From positions 310,001-374,000 of the forward strand of contig JAANDG010000006.1 in NCBI GenBank assembly GCA_036852015.1: DNA of 64,000 nt, read 5' to 3'. Source of the stretch: Pelodera strongyloides. Its lineage: Eukaryota; Nematoda; Chromadorea; Rhabditida; Rhabditidae. The first letter of the stretch is position 1. Each line of letters starts with the position of its first letter. A program made the translations under genes and the position numbers. Shown here in pieces: positions 1 through 11,017 of this stretch. The notes under the pieces are model-generated. The model did not search any database and was not told the origin of the DNA. It saw only the letters and a program-made list of their open reading frames with translations.

Positions 1-207
1 ACCGAGTCCAAAGTCTCCCATGTTTCTACCGGAGGAGGTGCTTCACTGGAACTGCTTGAAGGTAGCACAAGCTTCATCTTATATTACTAACCCATTTTAT
101 TACGATCGGTTTGCTCGGATTGATTTCAACAGTGATTTATGTACACTTATTCATATTTTTCAGGAAAGATCCTTCCTGGAGTGGATGCTCTATCCCCGTC
201 TGCTTAA
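1..207 (+). CDS. pgk-1: Phosphoglycerate kinase, C-terminal end (partial at left edge)
   Basis: This is the end of the glycolytic and gluconeogenic kinase that transfers phosphate between 1,3-bisphosphoglycerate and ADP in the cytosol. Only two exons are inside the window: 1-61 and 164-207, with a 102-bp GT-AG intron at 62-163. The joined frame reads TESKVSHVSTGGGASLELLE, then GKILPGVDALSPSA and a TAA stop at 205-207. The glycine-rich STGGGASLELLEGK stretch is the hallmark C-terminal nucleotide-binding segment of PGK, and the ending has the length expected for the family. Upstream exons lie outside the window. AATAAA at 605-610 is a candidate poly(A) signal. The gene is convergent with the LAPTM-like gene to its right. 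Identification is from direct motif recognition and is firm. Confidence 0.95.
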
Positions 208-1187
208 ACACGGAATGTTGGATTAAGGATAGCAAAGTGCATATTCATGGACATCCAGCAAGCTGTTTCCCTGTTATTTAGTGTAGATTGTTCGTGCATG
301 TTTCACTCTCTGTATGAAGTTGTAGCCATAATTGTAGCTCCCAATCTATGTGTAACTTGCGTGTAGTGCATACAGGTTGTATCTATGTTCTCAGTATTCT
401 CAGTTTTGTTACTTAATTCTAGATAAAGAATTTCCATTCAAAGTATTTATATTCGGCCCTGTACGTTCATTCTCCCAACAACGACGGCACACAAAATTGT
501 TTTATTCTGTTCAACAAGAAAAAGTCGTAAAAGTCTCCTTAGTTGACCAGTTTAGGAATCAGCTAGTTCGTATTTTTAGACTTAATTTTTGACAATAATT
601 GAAAAATAAATGGTTTAAAAATGCTGTATCACCAAATACTTATGAGATCAACTGCATATTGAAGGAAAATAATTTGTTAGAGAATTGCGTAACCCGTGAC
701 TGGATTGTAAGTTAAAGAAAGCAATTTGGTCGGTATTCATCGATGCATGTAGGCGGAGAAAAGTTCAATCCTGCCTTCCTGACTTCAACAGTAAAAATTG
801 TGGTTAGTACATCGGAAACGGTTATCGATTTATTGTTAGTAGGCAGAAGCAGATGTTAGAGCCAGTATCCTGCTGAGGTTCTGCGTCTGAAATTTTGGGG
901 AATTGAAGTTGGTTTTGTTTGAAGCAGCCTATTGACAAATGTTTTACCAAAGCCTCAGCAAGACTTGTTAACTACATCAATGACTGATCTATGAAACGCT
1001 AGTCATGTCTTTCATTTGTCACCTATTCATTAGCAGTGTTTCTTGCAAGGTTTAATATGAAAATGTGATCGGAGCACGGAGAGGTGTTCTGAATCTCCGA
1101 TGAGAGTATCTTTGTGGGTATCTGATTATCAAATATTGATTTCTGGTTTGTTCTAACTTAAACACTTGTGCTCAATTTAATAATGAG
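208..1187. other. Intergenic region between convergent pgk-1 and LAPTM-like gene
   Basis: No coding exon was found here. It holds the 3' untranslated sequence of pgk-1, with AATAAA at 605-610, and presumably the 3' end of the minus-strand LAPTM-like gene. Nothing else stands out. Confidence 0.5.
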
Positions 1188-4100
1188 TCATGCCCACATC
1201 GTCCGTCGATTTCTCTCCATGTCGGGGGAACATTCAATCAGTCCTTGTTCTTTTGCCTGAAAGGCGTTACATAATTAACTATTACCTAAATATACTTCAG
1301 TATTTCTTGTTTTTATGGTTGTTGTTATCATGTGTGCATGTGTCACCAATCATCTAATAACACGAGCACAAATTTAAATCATATGTGTAGTTTTCTGAGG
1401 ATAGGAGGACAATAAACGACAACTAACTTTTAAATAGTGATAACACTTCGCCGCTACCCAGATTGCAGATCCAGCCACTATGATTCCCACATATATTGAT
1501 ATTACCATGAGCATTTGATCTGTAATCACTCGAATATACAATTCAATACTAAATGCTCAACCATAAAAAAGAGAAATTTTGAAGTCGACTTTTTCAGAAA
1601 TACTTCAAGGACAACTAACCAAATTTACGTAGAAATTTCCGCTCATGCGCGAGCATGAAGTACAATGTATAAGTGGCCAGTATGAAAAATAGTGCGCATT
1701 GTACAATCTGCAAAGTTAATTGTTTTTAATTATTCCTTTCATCTTTTCGGTTTCTTCTGTAAGTGCGGAACAAGGTCACCACCGTCCGAAATGACTATGC
1801 CACATGGGGCACCTTCATCGCACCCGATTCACAACTGTGGCGTGAAAGTGGCCCACTTGCCGCGCGCCCCTCAAAAACGTGCGCGGTTTGTGCTAGAATT
1901 GCACTCCCGTTGAGCGCGGGCCCTTTTTTTGCCGGCGATGACGCGGTGTTTCGTCACTGTCTCTGGATTATATTGTATTTTATTTAAGGCGAATATTGGA
2001 CCAAAAAACTTACCTCCGTCACTATGAAAGGGAGCATAAGGACAGCCTTTTCATAGTATAATCCAATAAGCAGAATAATGGCAACTATTGTATTCAAAAT
2101 GATCAGCGCGATATCCAACCATAGATTCACGGAATAAATCCCAAAGAACATACATACGGCAGAAAATATCGAAAGTAGAATTGCTGATATACCGACGTAC
2201 ATTGTAGCTCTCTGCAATAATTTGAAAATCAAGTTATTATATCTCCGCCGACTTTGCCGGCCCGGCCCACTGATAGCATTTGATGCGGAAATAAACGGGA
2301 AATTATGTACCAACTGCATTATAATTACACTCACAAGGAACCACGAGTAAATGGTTTTACAAGCGGTGTCTGAAACTATTGATTGGGGGGATGTTAGTTA
2401 ATATTATTTAATTCATTATATATTTATGCGAAACTGATATTGTTATTGCGTATCAAATGTGTGGAAGTAAAATTATTTACGTTCAATCTACCGTATGCAA
2501 ACAATGTTTGACTAAAACGTTCACGAATGCTATGAAAAAGAAGAAAAAGAGTCTTTGAAAGAGTAAAGAACATAAATTCTTTCTCTTCCTGCTAAGCTGA
2601 AAAGGAACAAATTCGAGGTTTCTCAGGTGTCGTGATTTTGTTCAGTTTTTTTACACAGAACTCCTACACTAAGAATCAGCCTCAGGGATAAAAATACCTA
2701 GCCTCTAAGTCTAAAAACGCAACATTTTTTTCATTTTTGCTTCAAAAAATTCTGACACAATTATTTATTAATTTACTAACACACCAAAAAGTTGTATGAC
2801 AAGATAAAAAAAGAAGTAAAGTACATTTTGAAGATAAAGACTGATGAATATGAGATAAATTTAGCGATTTTTTTTTCATTTCCACAAACGAGCAAATCTG
2901 GCTCATAGTATTCTAATACGCGTTGGTGTGTCGCATAGAACATAAGAACCCCAACAGAGCATATTTTCAATTACTTTATTCAAATTTACCACACAATTCA
3001 AACGCATTAATGTGGTTCTTTCAAAATTATAACGTATTGTGTTTAATTGGTAGCAGATTCACAAGCAATTTAAAGCAATGTCTTATTCTTAGGCTACATT
3101 TGCTTTCAGGCTAAGCAGGTGGAAGAATTGCAAAATAGAGTCAGCATCACTGATTTTGGAACTATTAATTCTTGAGAGAAAATGTCAGACACAACACCAA
3201 TTGGTGCTCATACAAGATGAGTGGCTTGTCAATCATTTATCGTTTAAAAACATGCTTTGTTTTCAGATAAAACACTCCTACCGTGCACATAAGATTATGT
3301 GGAGAACAAGAGGAAAACACTCCGACAAAGAATAAACTGATGAGCTTGTTGATAAACTATTTGTGTATTCTTTATAAATTTCTTCAAAGCACACAGGTAA
3401 CCTGGTTATCAAAAATAGATCACTTCATGAACAGTTAACTAAACCATTGGACGGTGTACATGTAAATTTAAAAATTTAGCCCAAGTGACTAGTCGGTGGG
3501 GCAAAGAAAACTATTAACGAGCACCTCATTTCTAATTGATATCCAATATGCTTGTGTAAAAGGCGAACAAAACGTAAGCATATATATAGACCAGTAGAAA
3601 AACTAGTTAATTAAGCAATAAGAAGCAAACAATCATATATAGTTATGAAACCAGAAGATCTAAACATAGCAAACAAAGTAATAAGGACAACATTTCGGCT
3701 CCAATTGAAGACATCATCACGACAAAATGACGATTTGTCGAATACTTTCGAAGAAACAATTTAAATAAGTAAATGTTGCGTAACACAATCGCAATAAAGT
3801 TCAACTGATGCTCAACTGGGAGCCGAATATGGGCCTTATGTAAATCACCTGTCTCTACTCTTAGACAAAAATGCACCTGGTTTGCAATTTTGTCTTAGTT
3901 TAGATGTGTACACTGCCTAATGACAAAACGTGAATGCAACTGTATTATATTCTCAGAAGTTTCCCGCTTACAGAACTGGAAGACATGGACGGAATTGAAA
4001 TTCTTTAAAAGCCAATTTCCAATCAGCAGACTTTTGGAGGAGCTCAGAAATACGTTGTTTGATATTGTTGAATTTTTGGTTCAATTCGTAGCCATGCAAT

Positions 4101-4520
4101 TCGTATAAACAGATTATATGGACCAGAATCAAAACGCGGTCACAATCGTTGGGTACGAATCTGCACAACATAGTGATTTGCTTTCGAAAAACCATAGATC
4201 TCATATCAATGAGTATGTTGGAAACTCAAAGGGAGGAAGGAGAGGTTAGCGAGAGTTTTAAGTATCACATACCTTGATATGAACGGATCCTTGGCAACAT
4301 TTGTATGTGCTTTGCTCATCATTTCCATATTCGTCTTCGAATATCAAACGATAGTCTTCACAACAAAAACAGCATGTGATTTCCATCCGGGTCGTCCAGA
4401 AATACTTACTGAGTATAGTTGGGCGCCCAATTTTGTTGGCTTTCTGAAAGTCGACGTTTTATTGGTAATTCCTTAGACATATTATCATTTTATAACAATA
4501 TCGAGAAATATTACGTCCAT
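1188..4520 (-). CDS. LAPTM-like four-transmembrane protein (short form)
   Basis: Seven coding exons: 4515-4520, 4410-4443, 4273-4355, 2014-2211, 1620-1707, 1428-1519 and 1188-1256. All junctions are in frame, giving 570 nt and 189 aa. The N-terminal cytosolic segment ends in the motif YKCCQGSVHIK, comparable to the CC-HVRTG motif before the first membrane helix of LAPTM proteins. Four hydrophobic segments follow: around RATMYVGISAILLSIF, WLDIALIILNTIVAIILLIG, VLMLPFIVTEIVQCALFFIL and MLMVISIYVGIIVAGSAIW. A short polar tail ends in MWA. LAPTM proteins sit in late endosomes and lysosomes; that role is inferred here. A 2.06-kb intron (2212-4272) separates the N-terminal exons from the membrane core. 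No PY motif is visible in the tail. The ATG at 4520 lies only two codons before a splice donor. In-frame exons upstream (about 4720-4850 and 5030-5075) might extend the N-terminus. A 35-nt segment at 2335-2369 was considered as an exon but is not needed. Confidence 0.75.
1763..1935. repeat. GC-rich block inside an intron, probable repeat
   Basis: About 170 bp of clearly higher G+C, including CCGCGCGCCCC and GAGCGCGGGCCC, lies in the intron between the LAPTM-like exons 2014-2211 and 1620-1707. The flanks are AT-rich. It is not coding in the gene's frame. The abrupt change in composition suggests an inserted repeat, but no second copy was found in the window. Confidence 0.35.
2212..4272. other. 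Large intron of the LAPTM-like gene
   Basis: This 2.06-kb AT-rich stretch separates two in-phase exons of the minus-strand LAPTM-like gene. No second gene was recognised inside it. Short open frames at 3643-3876 and 3968-4204 (-) lack consistent splice partners. Confidence 0.45.
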
Positions 4521-6032
4521 GTTAAGAGTTGTTTTAGAGAATGTAGAGAATTTTAGTATTGTAAAGCAATTCTGGAAAGCACAACTGTATAATTGTGTAC
4601 ATGGATAATAAAGTCACTAAAAGACTTCGTAGAAGATTCACACATGCTTGATGCACATTGCGACGCAATAACTTTGTTTTTCTTAGAAGAGGCAGATATC
4701 CTCGCTATGAGTCAAAACGAATACTCACCAGATGTATAAAATACAACAAAATACATAGACGAAAATTTTAAACCGGGCATTAATAGTAAAATGTGCTTCA
4801 CAGTTGTGGGTAATCTCTCTCAGGGGCTCATCAGCTATAATGTATAACTGGGTGCAATTGTCTCTACAAAGAATGTGGATGCTCACGGTGACTCAAGCTC
4901 AATGAAATACACAACGGTAAAAGTGACATATATGACTTCAATGAACAACAAATCTCGAAAGAAGTTTTTGTCTGCTCAAAGTTTTTGGCGGTCGATAGAC
5001 TCTGCTAACTGTTGTTACTGTATTACTTACCATTAGAGAAAAGAATGTAGGGGCTAATCGTCACACGTATGCACTCTTCTAGGAGGAAGAAACTTTTCGA
5101 ACAGGATAATTCAGCAAGTCACCTGGCCGAAAGTATTTCGTGAATTGAGTTATGAGGATGCCTCAAGGAGGTCCGGGTGTCAAATATCAAGAACAGACAC
5201 ATACACACACTTGCAAACTGTGTGGTGGGTGCTTTCCGGCATGGGTGCTTTCGAAACGCACCATGATCAAGAGTTAGGACACAATGTCGAACTAGCTTTA
5301 CATTTGCTCTACAACGAACACACACTTCAGGAACTATCGTCTTGGATAGACGCATTCTAGTTCAAAGCGCCACAAAGGTAGATTAACTGTGCATAGGTAT
5401 GCATATGTATTACAATGTGCACTGTGCAAAGCTTGTTTGAAGTTAATAAGTTGGTCTCAGAACCAGATGGCTGGGAGGTAATATGAGCAATGGTGTATTC
5501 CATTCCAAACGTTCTCCTGAGAACAGACGATTTCTCGCTTTGAAATATGTGGCATCATTTCCGCGACCACCCCCACACAACGGTGTTCACAGGTCAAAAA
5601 TCGCATCTTTATAGATCCTAGAGGAGCTAACAAAAGCACACTGCAAATACTGAAACGAGCCGGTAGGTCGAAAGACATTTTTCGTAGGTAACACTATCAA
5701 TGGTAATACTTTATCGATAACTAGGTTACTCAGGGAGCTAAACTATGTCTACGAACAGTTATTTCAAAGCAGCACGTTAGGAAGGAACTCAGGTGAAGCG
5801 AATTAAAATTGCTCATAAACGTTAATTGAGATGGTTGAGCTTAGGTGCTCTCTTTGTGCACATCTAACGGAATAGGTGAGAGACAGAGATTCATTACATC
5901 CAGTCATGAAATTAATTTCCACTCTCGCGGTTTTTCGCACAACTGCCGACAAAGCGAATCCAAGTTCCTTGTTTTATGTTACAACTAAATAAGGAAAATT
6001 TAAAAAGTAATTTTTGGTTTTTATATTCACAG
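4521..6032. other. Intergenic, with possible 5' exons of the LAPTM-like gene
   Basis: Two minus-strand stretches with good splice signals might be upstream exons. One, about 4720-4850, is bounded by ACATTATAG and CATCTG|GTGAGT and reads ADEPLREITHNCEAHF. The other, about 5030-5075, has donor AATG|GTAAGT. Their phases are compatible with one another, but no family was recognised and there is no clear start codon. An open frame at 5145-5360 (+) has no splice or poly(A) support. Confidence 0.3.
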
Positions 6033-6037
6033 TAGCA

Positions 6038-6291
6038 ATGCAGCAGGTATGTAATCTGCCATGTCTTTTTACACAGACCTTTACAGTATTAATTTTTGGT
6101 AGTATTTTAATGAGCAATTGCCCCCGCCCAATTTGTCACCCGAAATGACACCGCACTTATCCTCCCCTCAGGTGCTCGTAAATGAGGCAATTGCCGGTAC
6201 TGAACAATTGCCGTCAACTGACCCAATGTTAGACATTATTGCTTGTATTGCACAAACATTAACAAAATCGTTAGATAAAAAATCTAAATAA
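6038..6291 (+). CDS. Putative 42-residue protein, two exons
   Basis: Exon 6038-6046 (ATG CAG CAG) follows the pyrimidine-rich acceptor TTTTATATTCACAG and ends at the donor GTATGT. Exon 6172-6291 follows CCTCCCCTCAG. The product starts MQQVLVNEAIAGTEQLPS and ends LTKSLDKKSK. The stop codon at 6289-6291 lies inside an AATAAA at 6287-6292. The strong acceptors, donor and poly(A) signal argue for a real transcript, and the first acceptor could be a spliced-leader site. The family is not recognised. It may instead be the last two exons of a longer gene, since the frame is open upstream of the ATG back to the acceptor. No membrane or signal sequence is visible. Confidence 0.4.
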
Positions 6292-6299
6292 AGATGTTG

Positions 6300-7104
6300 T
6301 AAAGTTTCGGAAAAATGAATGAATAATAGATAATTTATATAATTTATTCTTTCTAGTTATGTATGATCTTTATGATAATGTATATTAGTTTGGACCCTTG
6401 TTAGTAGGAACTGTTGTGAAGCCGTTCGTCTTAGGGTATCCTTTTGATTGCATATGTTTTTATGTGTGTATCAATAAACTATTATAATGGGTGTTCCTCT
6501 CCCACCCTGTTGGGAAGCTTGAATTACTATTTGCGTTTAATTTGGACGGTGAAACTCAAATGCCAGTGCATTTTCATTGTATTGTTGTAGAGCACTCATA
6601 AGCGCAGTTGAAAACCAATTAAAAGCATATAGATTTTTTTCATTTGGTTGCATTTTTTTGTAATATGGAAAGCAGATGCACCAAATTTCCACCCACTACC
6701 CAAAGACTTGCATAACTGGGGTAACAAAACCAAAACATCCAGTGACTGGATTATTTTATATTCTTTTAATTTTGTTATTTTATGACATGTTTAATTCTTT
6801 ACTTTATCATAGTAATAATACTCCACAATCGCGTGCGAACAATTCATTTTTCCATGCTGTTTGTCAATGATTGGGTCTCGCAAGGGGTTCTTTTTTACTG
6901 TATTTCGCATGCATATTCGCACTCCTGTTCATCTTCACATCCGTTTAAAGTACTTTGTACCAGCCGAATTATTTGTTAAAAACTAACATTTGCAATATTT
7001 TATTAAGGTTACATTCAGAAGGGCTGCAATATATACTCGTGAAAAATATTAATTGTCGATTGACATTGTGCACAACTTGAGGCATCTCGAAATACTTGCA
7101 AATG
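6300..7104. other. Intergenic, no gene seen
   Basis: AT-rich sequence with no supported coding exon. Short frames at 6676-6870 and 6782-6979 have random composition. Confidence 0.45.
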
Positions 7105-7106
7105 TA

Positions 7107-7366
7107 TGGGGTTTGCAAGTATGCCCGATTTTCCTTGCAAGTATCGAAAAATTTAACGTATCTTGGCACTACACGAGCATATCTACAGGCAGTTTTTATG
7201 ACCGATCGCCACGGGACCAATTGTTCAACAAAAAATGTCTTTGATGGCGGATTTTCTATAGTGCGGATGTGTCAAAGTTACGGTAAGTTGTGTAAAAAGC
7301 ACACGATTTTGCGAATTGATACTTGCAAGGAAAACTCGCGGTTTTTGGCATACTTGCAAACCCCAG
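7107..7366. mobile_element. MITE copy 1 (260 bp, 19-bp TIRs, TA target site)
   Basis: The element starts TGGGGTTTGCAAGTATGCC and ends with the exact reverse complement GGCATACTTGCAAACCCCA followed by G. It is flanked by TA at 7105-7106 and 7367-7368. A near-identical copy is at 27689-27949. It has no transposase frame. Perfect terminal inverted repeats, a TA duplication and small size are typical of non-autonomous Tc1/mariner-type elements. The subterminal TTGCAAGTAT motif is repeated inside the left end. Confidence 0.8.
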
Positions 7367-7568
7367 TATTATGAACTTCTTGCAATGAGCAATAAATGAG
7401 GCACATAAAATTTCGTAGATATGCAATACTACAGTGCATTGAAGACATAATGTAAAAATAGAAGGGATACTTAGGAGCATGCTCATCGACGCACAGGCAA
7501 GCTTAATGCAAATATAGAATTATGGTCAATAGGGTTGGGGCTGTTAAGAAGCCTCGTTCAATTATCAA

Positions 7569-8695
7569 TTAGGACTGAGTACATTGAGCACGGGGGACAC
7601 AGTCTCCTTTTCCACCATTATTAGTTCTCACATATCCGTCGTCACAGTAGCACTGATTGTACCAATAGGCAAAGTTGCACGGCTGAAATGACAGCATACT
7701 GGATCGAAAGATATCGCAATTTCACGTTTTACTTATAAATAACATGAGTGCGACTAACCTCAATCGATAACATAATTTCATACAAGATACAAACCTTGGC
7801 CTCATTTCCCGACCTAACATCTTCGCAACTTATAGCGCACTTCTCATCCTGACCCTCACCCAAATGAGCATGAGCTCCACAATCACGAAGGGTTGCTGAA
7901 ATGAAGAGGACTCAAACATTTACTGGGTTTAGACGAAACCGAGCAACGGACTGAAACAAACAGAGAAGGGTGAAACTGGTGTTGATAATATGAAACGACG
8001 ATCGACGACCAACACTACCTTGTCAGTACTGTTAGAGTTGCACGAGTCCCTCTTTAATTGGATTGTCCTTAAGGGCTTGAACGTTCAGCCCAGAGACTTA
8101 AGTATAGCTATGCTTGTAGCAAACCTGTGGTCGTGGACTGCGTTCCATTTTGTGGGCACTGCTGTGGGGGGATGCACCGTCCGTTCGGAGCCCGTACGTA
8201 ACCCTTACTGCACTGACATACGTTCACAATGCATTGCATTGTACAGAACTGGAAATAACGTTAGTTTTCGAAATAACTTCTAGTTTCTCAATGGCTCCGA
8301 ATGTCGTTTTACCCTATCTACGTTGGTTCGTTAGCCTTTTGTGGAACAAGAACTAATATCCTGTTTCCCGGCATGTCTTCATAAATAATTACCTTGGGGT
8401 TCTTTGTCGTGCAGGAAGGCTCACAGGCAATCCCGCATTGCATAAACTCCTCGTTGGTGGGACATTCTTGCTCTTGGGAACTTGGTGTACTTGTCGCTAA
8501 AAAACTTCGTAATTTTATGGACTATTAGAGGGTGAGAGGGTTGTTAATCCGTCCAAGCTTACTGTCTCATAATTCGCTTATATTTAAAATTGCATAACTT
8601 GAAGAAAATTATTGAAGGTGGGGTGACAACAGTAACTTACATTGTGCAAGAACAACAGCGACAATCGTAGCTGTTGTGAATACAAGGACCTTCAT
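7569..8695 (-). CDS. Secreted protein with two TIL (trypsin inhibitor-like) domains
   Basis: Five exons: 8641-8695, 8393-8496, 8125-8248, 7795-7895 and 7569-7682, in frame throughout (498 nt, 165 aa). Residues 1-18 (MKVLVFTTATIVAVVLAQ) form a signal peptide. The first TIL domain has all ten cysteines in the usual order, from CPTNEEFMQCGIACEPSC to GRCIPPQQC, with CQC in the centre. The second domain keeps eight: the Cys expected after CAISCEDVR and one partner are absent. TIL proteins inhibit serine proteases, and in nematodes they are often secreted or host-directed; the target here is unknown. The TATA-like box at 8871-8878 lies about 176 bp upstream. The two domains are split by introns at matching positions, which points to an internal duplication. 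Confidence 0.9.
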
Positions 8696-8870
8696 ATTTA
8701 TCTCTGAAATTACGTGGATGATTGAAGCGAACCAAGGTAATACACGGCAAAGATTTCATGGATGATTTAAGACAAGATGTCAAACAGTACGAATTTCACG
8801 ACTGATCGATAAAGGTAATTACTCCAAGACCAAAGTTGGCGTGCGCCGTGCAGTCTTTCAGTGGTACTAT

Positions 8871-8878
8871 CTTATATA
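8871..8878 (-). promoter_or_regulatory. TATA-like box of the TIL gene
   Basis: Minus-strand TATATAAG lies 176 bp upstream of the signal-peptide ATG, with a GC-richer stretch further upstream. The spacing would imply a 5' leader of about 140 nt or spliced-leader trimming. Confidence 0.4.
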
Positions 8879-10070
8879 CCCTGCACCTGACCCATCCAAC
8901 AATACGATCCTGCAGACAACATTCTGGCACGTATTGAGAAAATACAGTAAATCAGATTTGATACAAGAGAAAACATGCACTAAGACCGGGATTAGACATT
9001 GAATTCAATAGCACCACACAAAAATAAGGATTAAAATGAGGTCGCGTGAAAGAATCAAACAATAATACGGGGTTGCACAATAAAGTGATAGATGGACAGA
9101 CTAGAAACCAAGTGACGCGTGAATATGCAGTGTTGCAGGCTTTGTAACAATGCACGTGAACATTTTGAGGTTGTTATTTGAGATTGAGATTTTTGAGGTG
9201 AGAGAGAGATTTGAGAGAGGAATATTTGAGAGATTTCAAAACAATATTTACCCGACGCGTCCCAAAGAAAATAGTTAATACAAAGCGTAAATCAACCAGC
9301 TATGGTAGGTGCTTTGCAACTAATTTAGTCGAGTGTCCAGTGCAGCAAAGTATTTATACAACTTGGTTGCCTATTCACAGATTCACTATTTGTGACTGAA
9401 GTTAGTTAGTTGGCAAACAACGGAGACTGATGTTAGACCATTCAGTTGAGTTCGTTTTGTTGACCAGGAAATAGTAGCATATCCCGAGAAGATGACTAAG
9501 CACAACCCCAAGCAAGAACATATGTAATGATGTAAATCGGAGAAAGTGGTTGCAGATGACTTAATGAAAATGTCACTTGATCTTGGGCAAAAAATGCCTA
9601 TAGACAAAGGAAAAATGAAAAATATCATGATTAGCTAGTATACCGATGGGACCATGACCAATGTTGCTTCCACCATCACGTTGTAATACATCTACATGAC
9701 ATTGAATAAGCTGTGTTTTGGAAAAAAACACGTCCAAAGTGTTTGAAAGCTATCAAATGGTAAACATGTGTTTTACATACTACTAACCACAAAATTTAAG
9801 TCGGCGAATATGAACCATAAATGGAAAAACGAGCAATGAGATCAAATGTCAATAATATTGGAAAGCAAATGTTTGCTCTTCTTTTTTATTCTTTAAAAAT
9901 GGACCTATTCTGCCACAGATGAACGTGCCCTTTTCATGAACCATAGATGCTTAGCCTAACAAATAAAATACACAAGTTGCAAATAAAAAATGCCACTGAA
10001 GAGGAAGGCAAACGTGTTATCATAACTACCTGCGTAATCATCGATACACATTTCATTATATTACATTACA

Positions 10071-10123
10071 CGTCATTTTGGTCCCTCGTCATTTTGGTCC
10101 CTCGTCATTTTGGTCCCTCGTCA
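10071..10123. repeat. Short tandem repeat, 16-bp unit x 3
   Basis: Three perfect copies of CGTCATTTTGGTCCCT, followed by a partial CGTCA. Confidence 0.9.
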
Positions 10124-11017
10124 GTATACGTGCGTTGTGAAGCGCCGTGTCTTAGGGTTCCTGTTGGTTGACATTTGACATTAGTTGTCCATTATTACAC
10201 TGCATGCTGTTTCTTTGTTTATTTATTTATTGTCTTCCAATAAACCATATTATATTATTAACCTTAAAAAATTTAGTTTCCATGTAAAATTTGAAAAGTG
10301 TATACATTTTCCCAAAATTCAGCACTATACTATGTACAGTACATTGCAGTTGTATTATGTTTTGTTGTTTGAATAAAATATTTATTCCATTTTATTTGGT
10401 ACTCTTTGAGGTCAGTTTCTTGCATGGAAGGTCACAACGCACTACACTACAACCATATCAGACTACAGGCAACAAGCAAATTGTCCGACCTGTACCCGAC
10501 TAATAAGATACGAAACAATTGATTTTTCATGTACTTATTGAGCCAACAGTTAATTGGTTTTAACTGATAACTTTCCCTTAAACTAACATGTGTTAACGCT
10601 CGACGTTTTAACCTTCTTTGCATCTATGTTTACTTCAATTCAAGTTAATATCAAATCTTACGGAGAATTAAAAACAAATTTCATGGAAGTTTAATAAGCT
10701 GTTCTTAAATAAGCGGTCTTTTTCTTACGCATTTTAGCATAATTTGTATGAGCGATATATTCATTCTCAGTTTCACATAAGGTAAAAGAGAAAACGGAAT
10801 TATGTTTTAAACAACGATCTACACTTTTTTATCCTAACATTTGTGTGCCTTGTAAGTAGGCCGCTAGGGCTATGGCAGTGTGTGGCAACATATATTTATA
10901 TGTTTTTCCTCTTATCATTTCCGTTGTGGTTATTACATGTCATTAACCGACACTTCATATGAGTTGATAGTCGGCGTATTGATTGGTTTGAAGAACAATG
11001 CTGGAGGATGCTTCAGG

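Larger units (their letters stand above)
8696..11017. other. Intergenic between divergent TIL and PEX12 genes
   Basis: This holds the TIL-gene promoter, a short tandem repeat at 10071-10123 and the PEX12 upstream region. No coding exon was recognised. The frame at 9947-10171 runs into the tandem repeat and is not convincing. Confidence 0.45.

Noticed and set aside
1763..1987. Open frames across the GC-rich block
   Set aside because: The block lies in a minus-strand intron whose flanking exons are in phase without it.
2335..2369. 35-nt minus-strand exon upstream of the LAPTM-like core
   Set aside because: The CCQGSVHIK exon joins the core directly in phase and matches the family motif, so this piece is unnecessary.
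7096..7374. 92-residue frame, also present at 27660-27878
   Set aside because: It lies within the MITE, runs across both termini and has no transposase resemblance.
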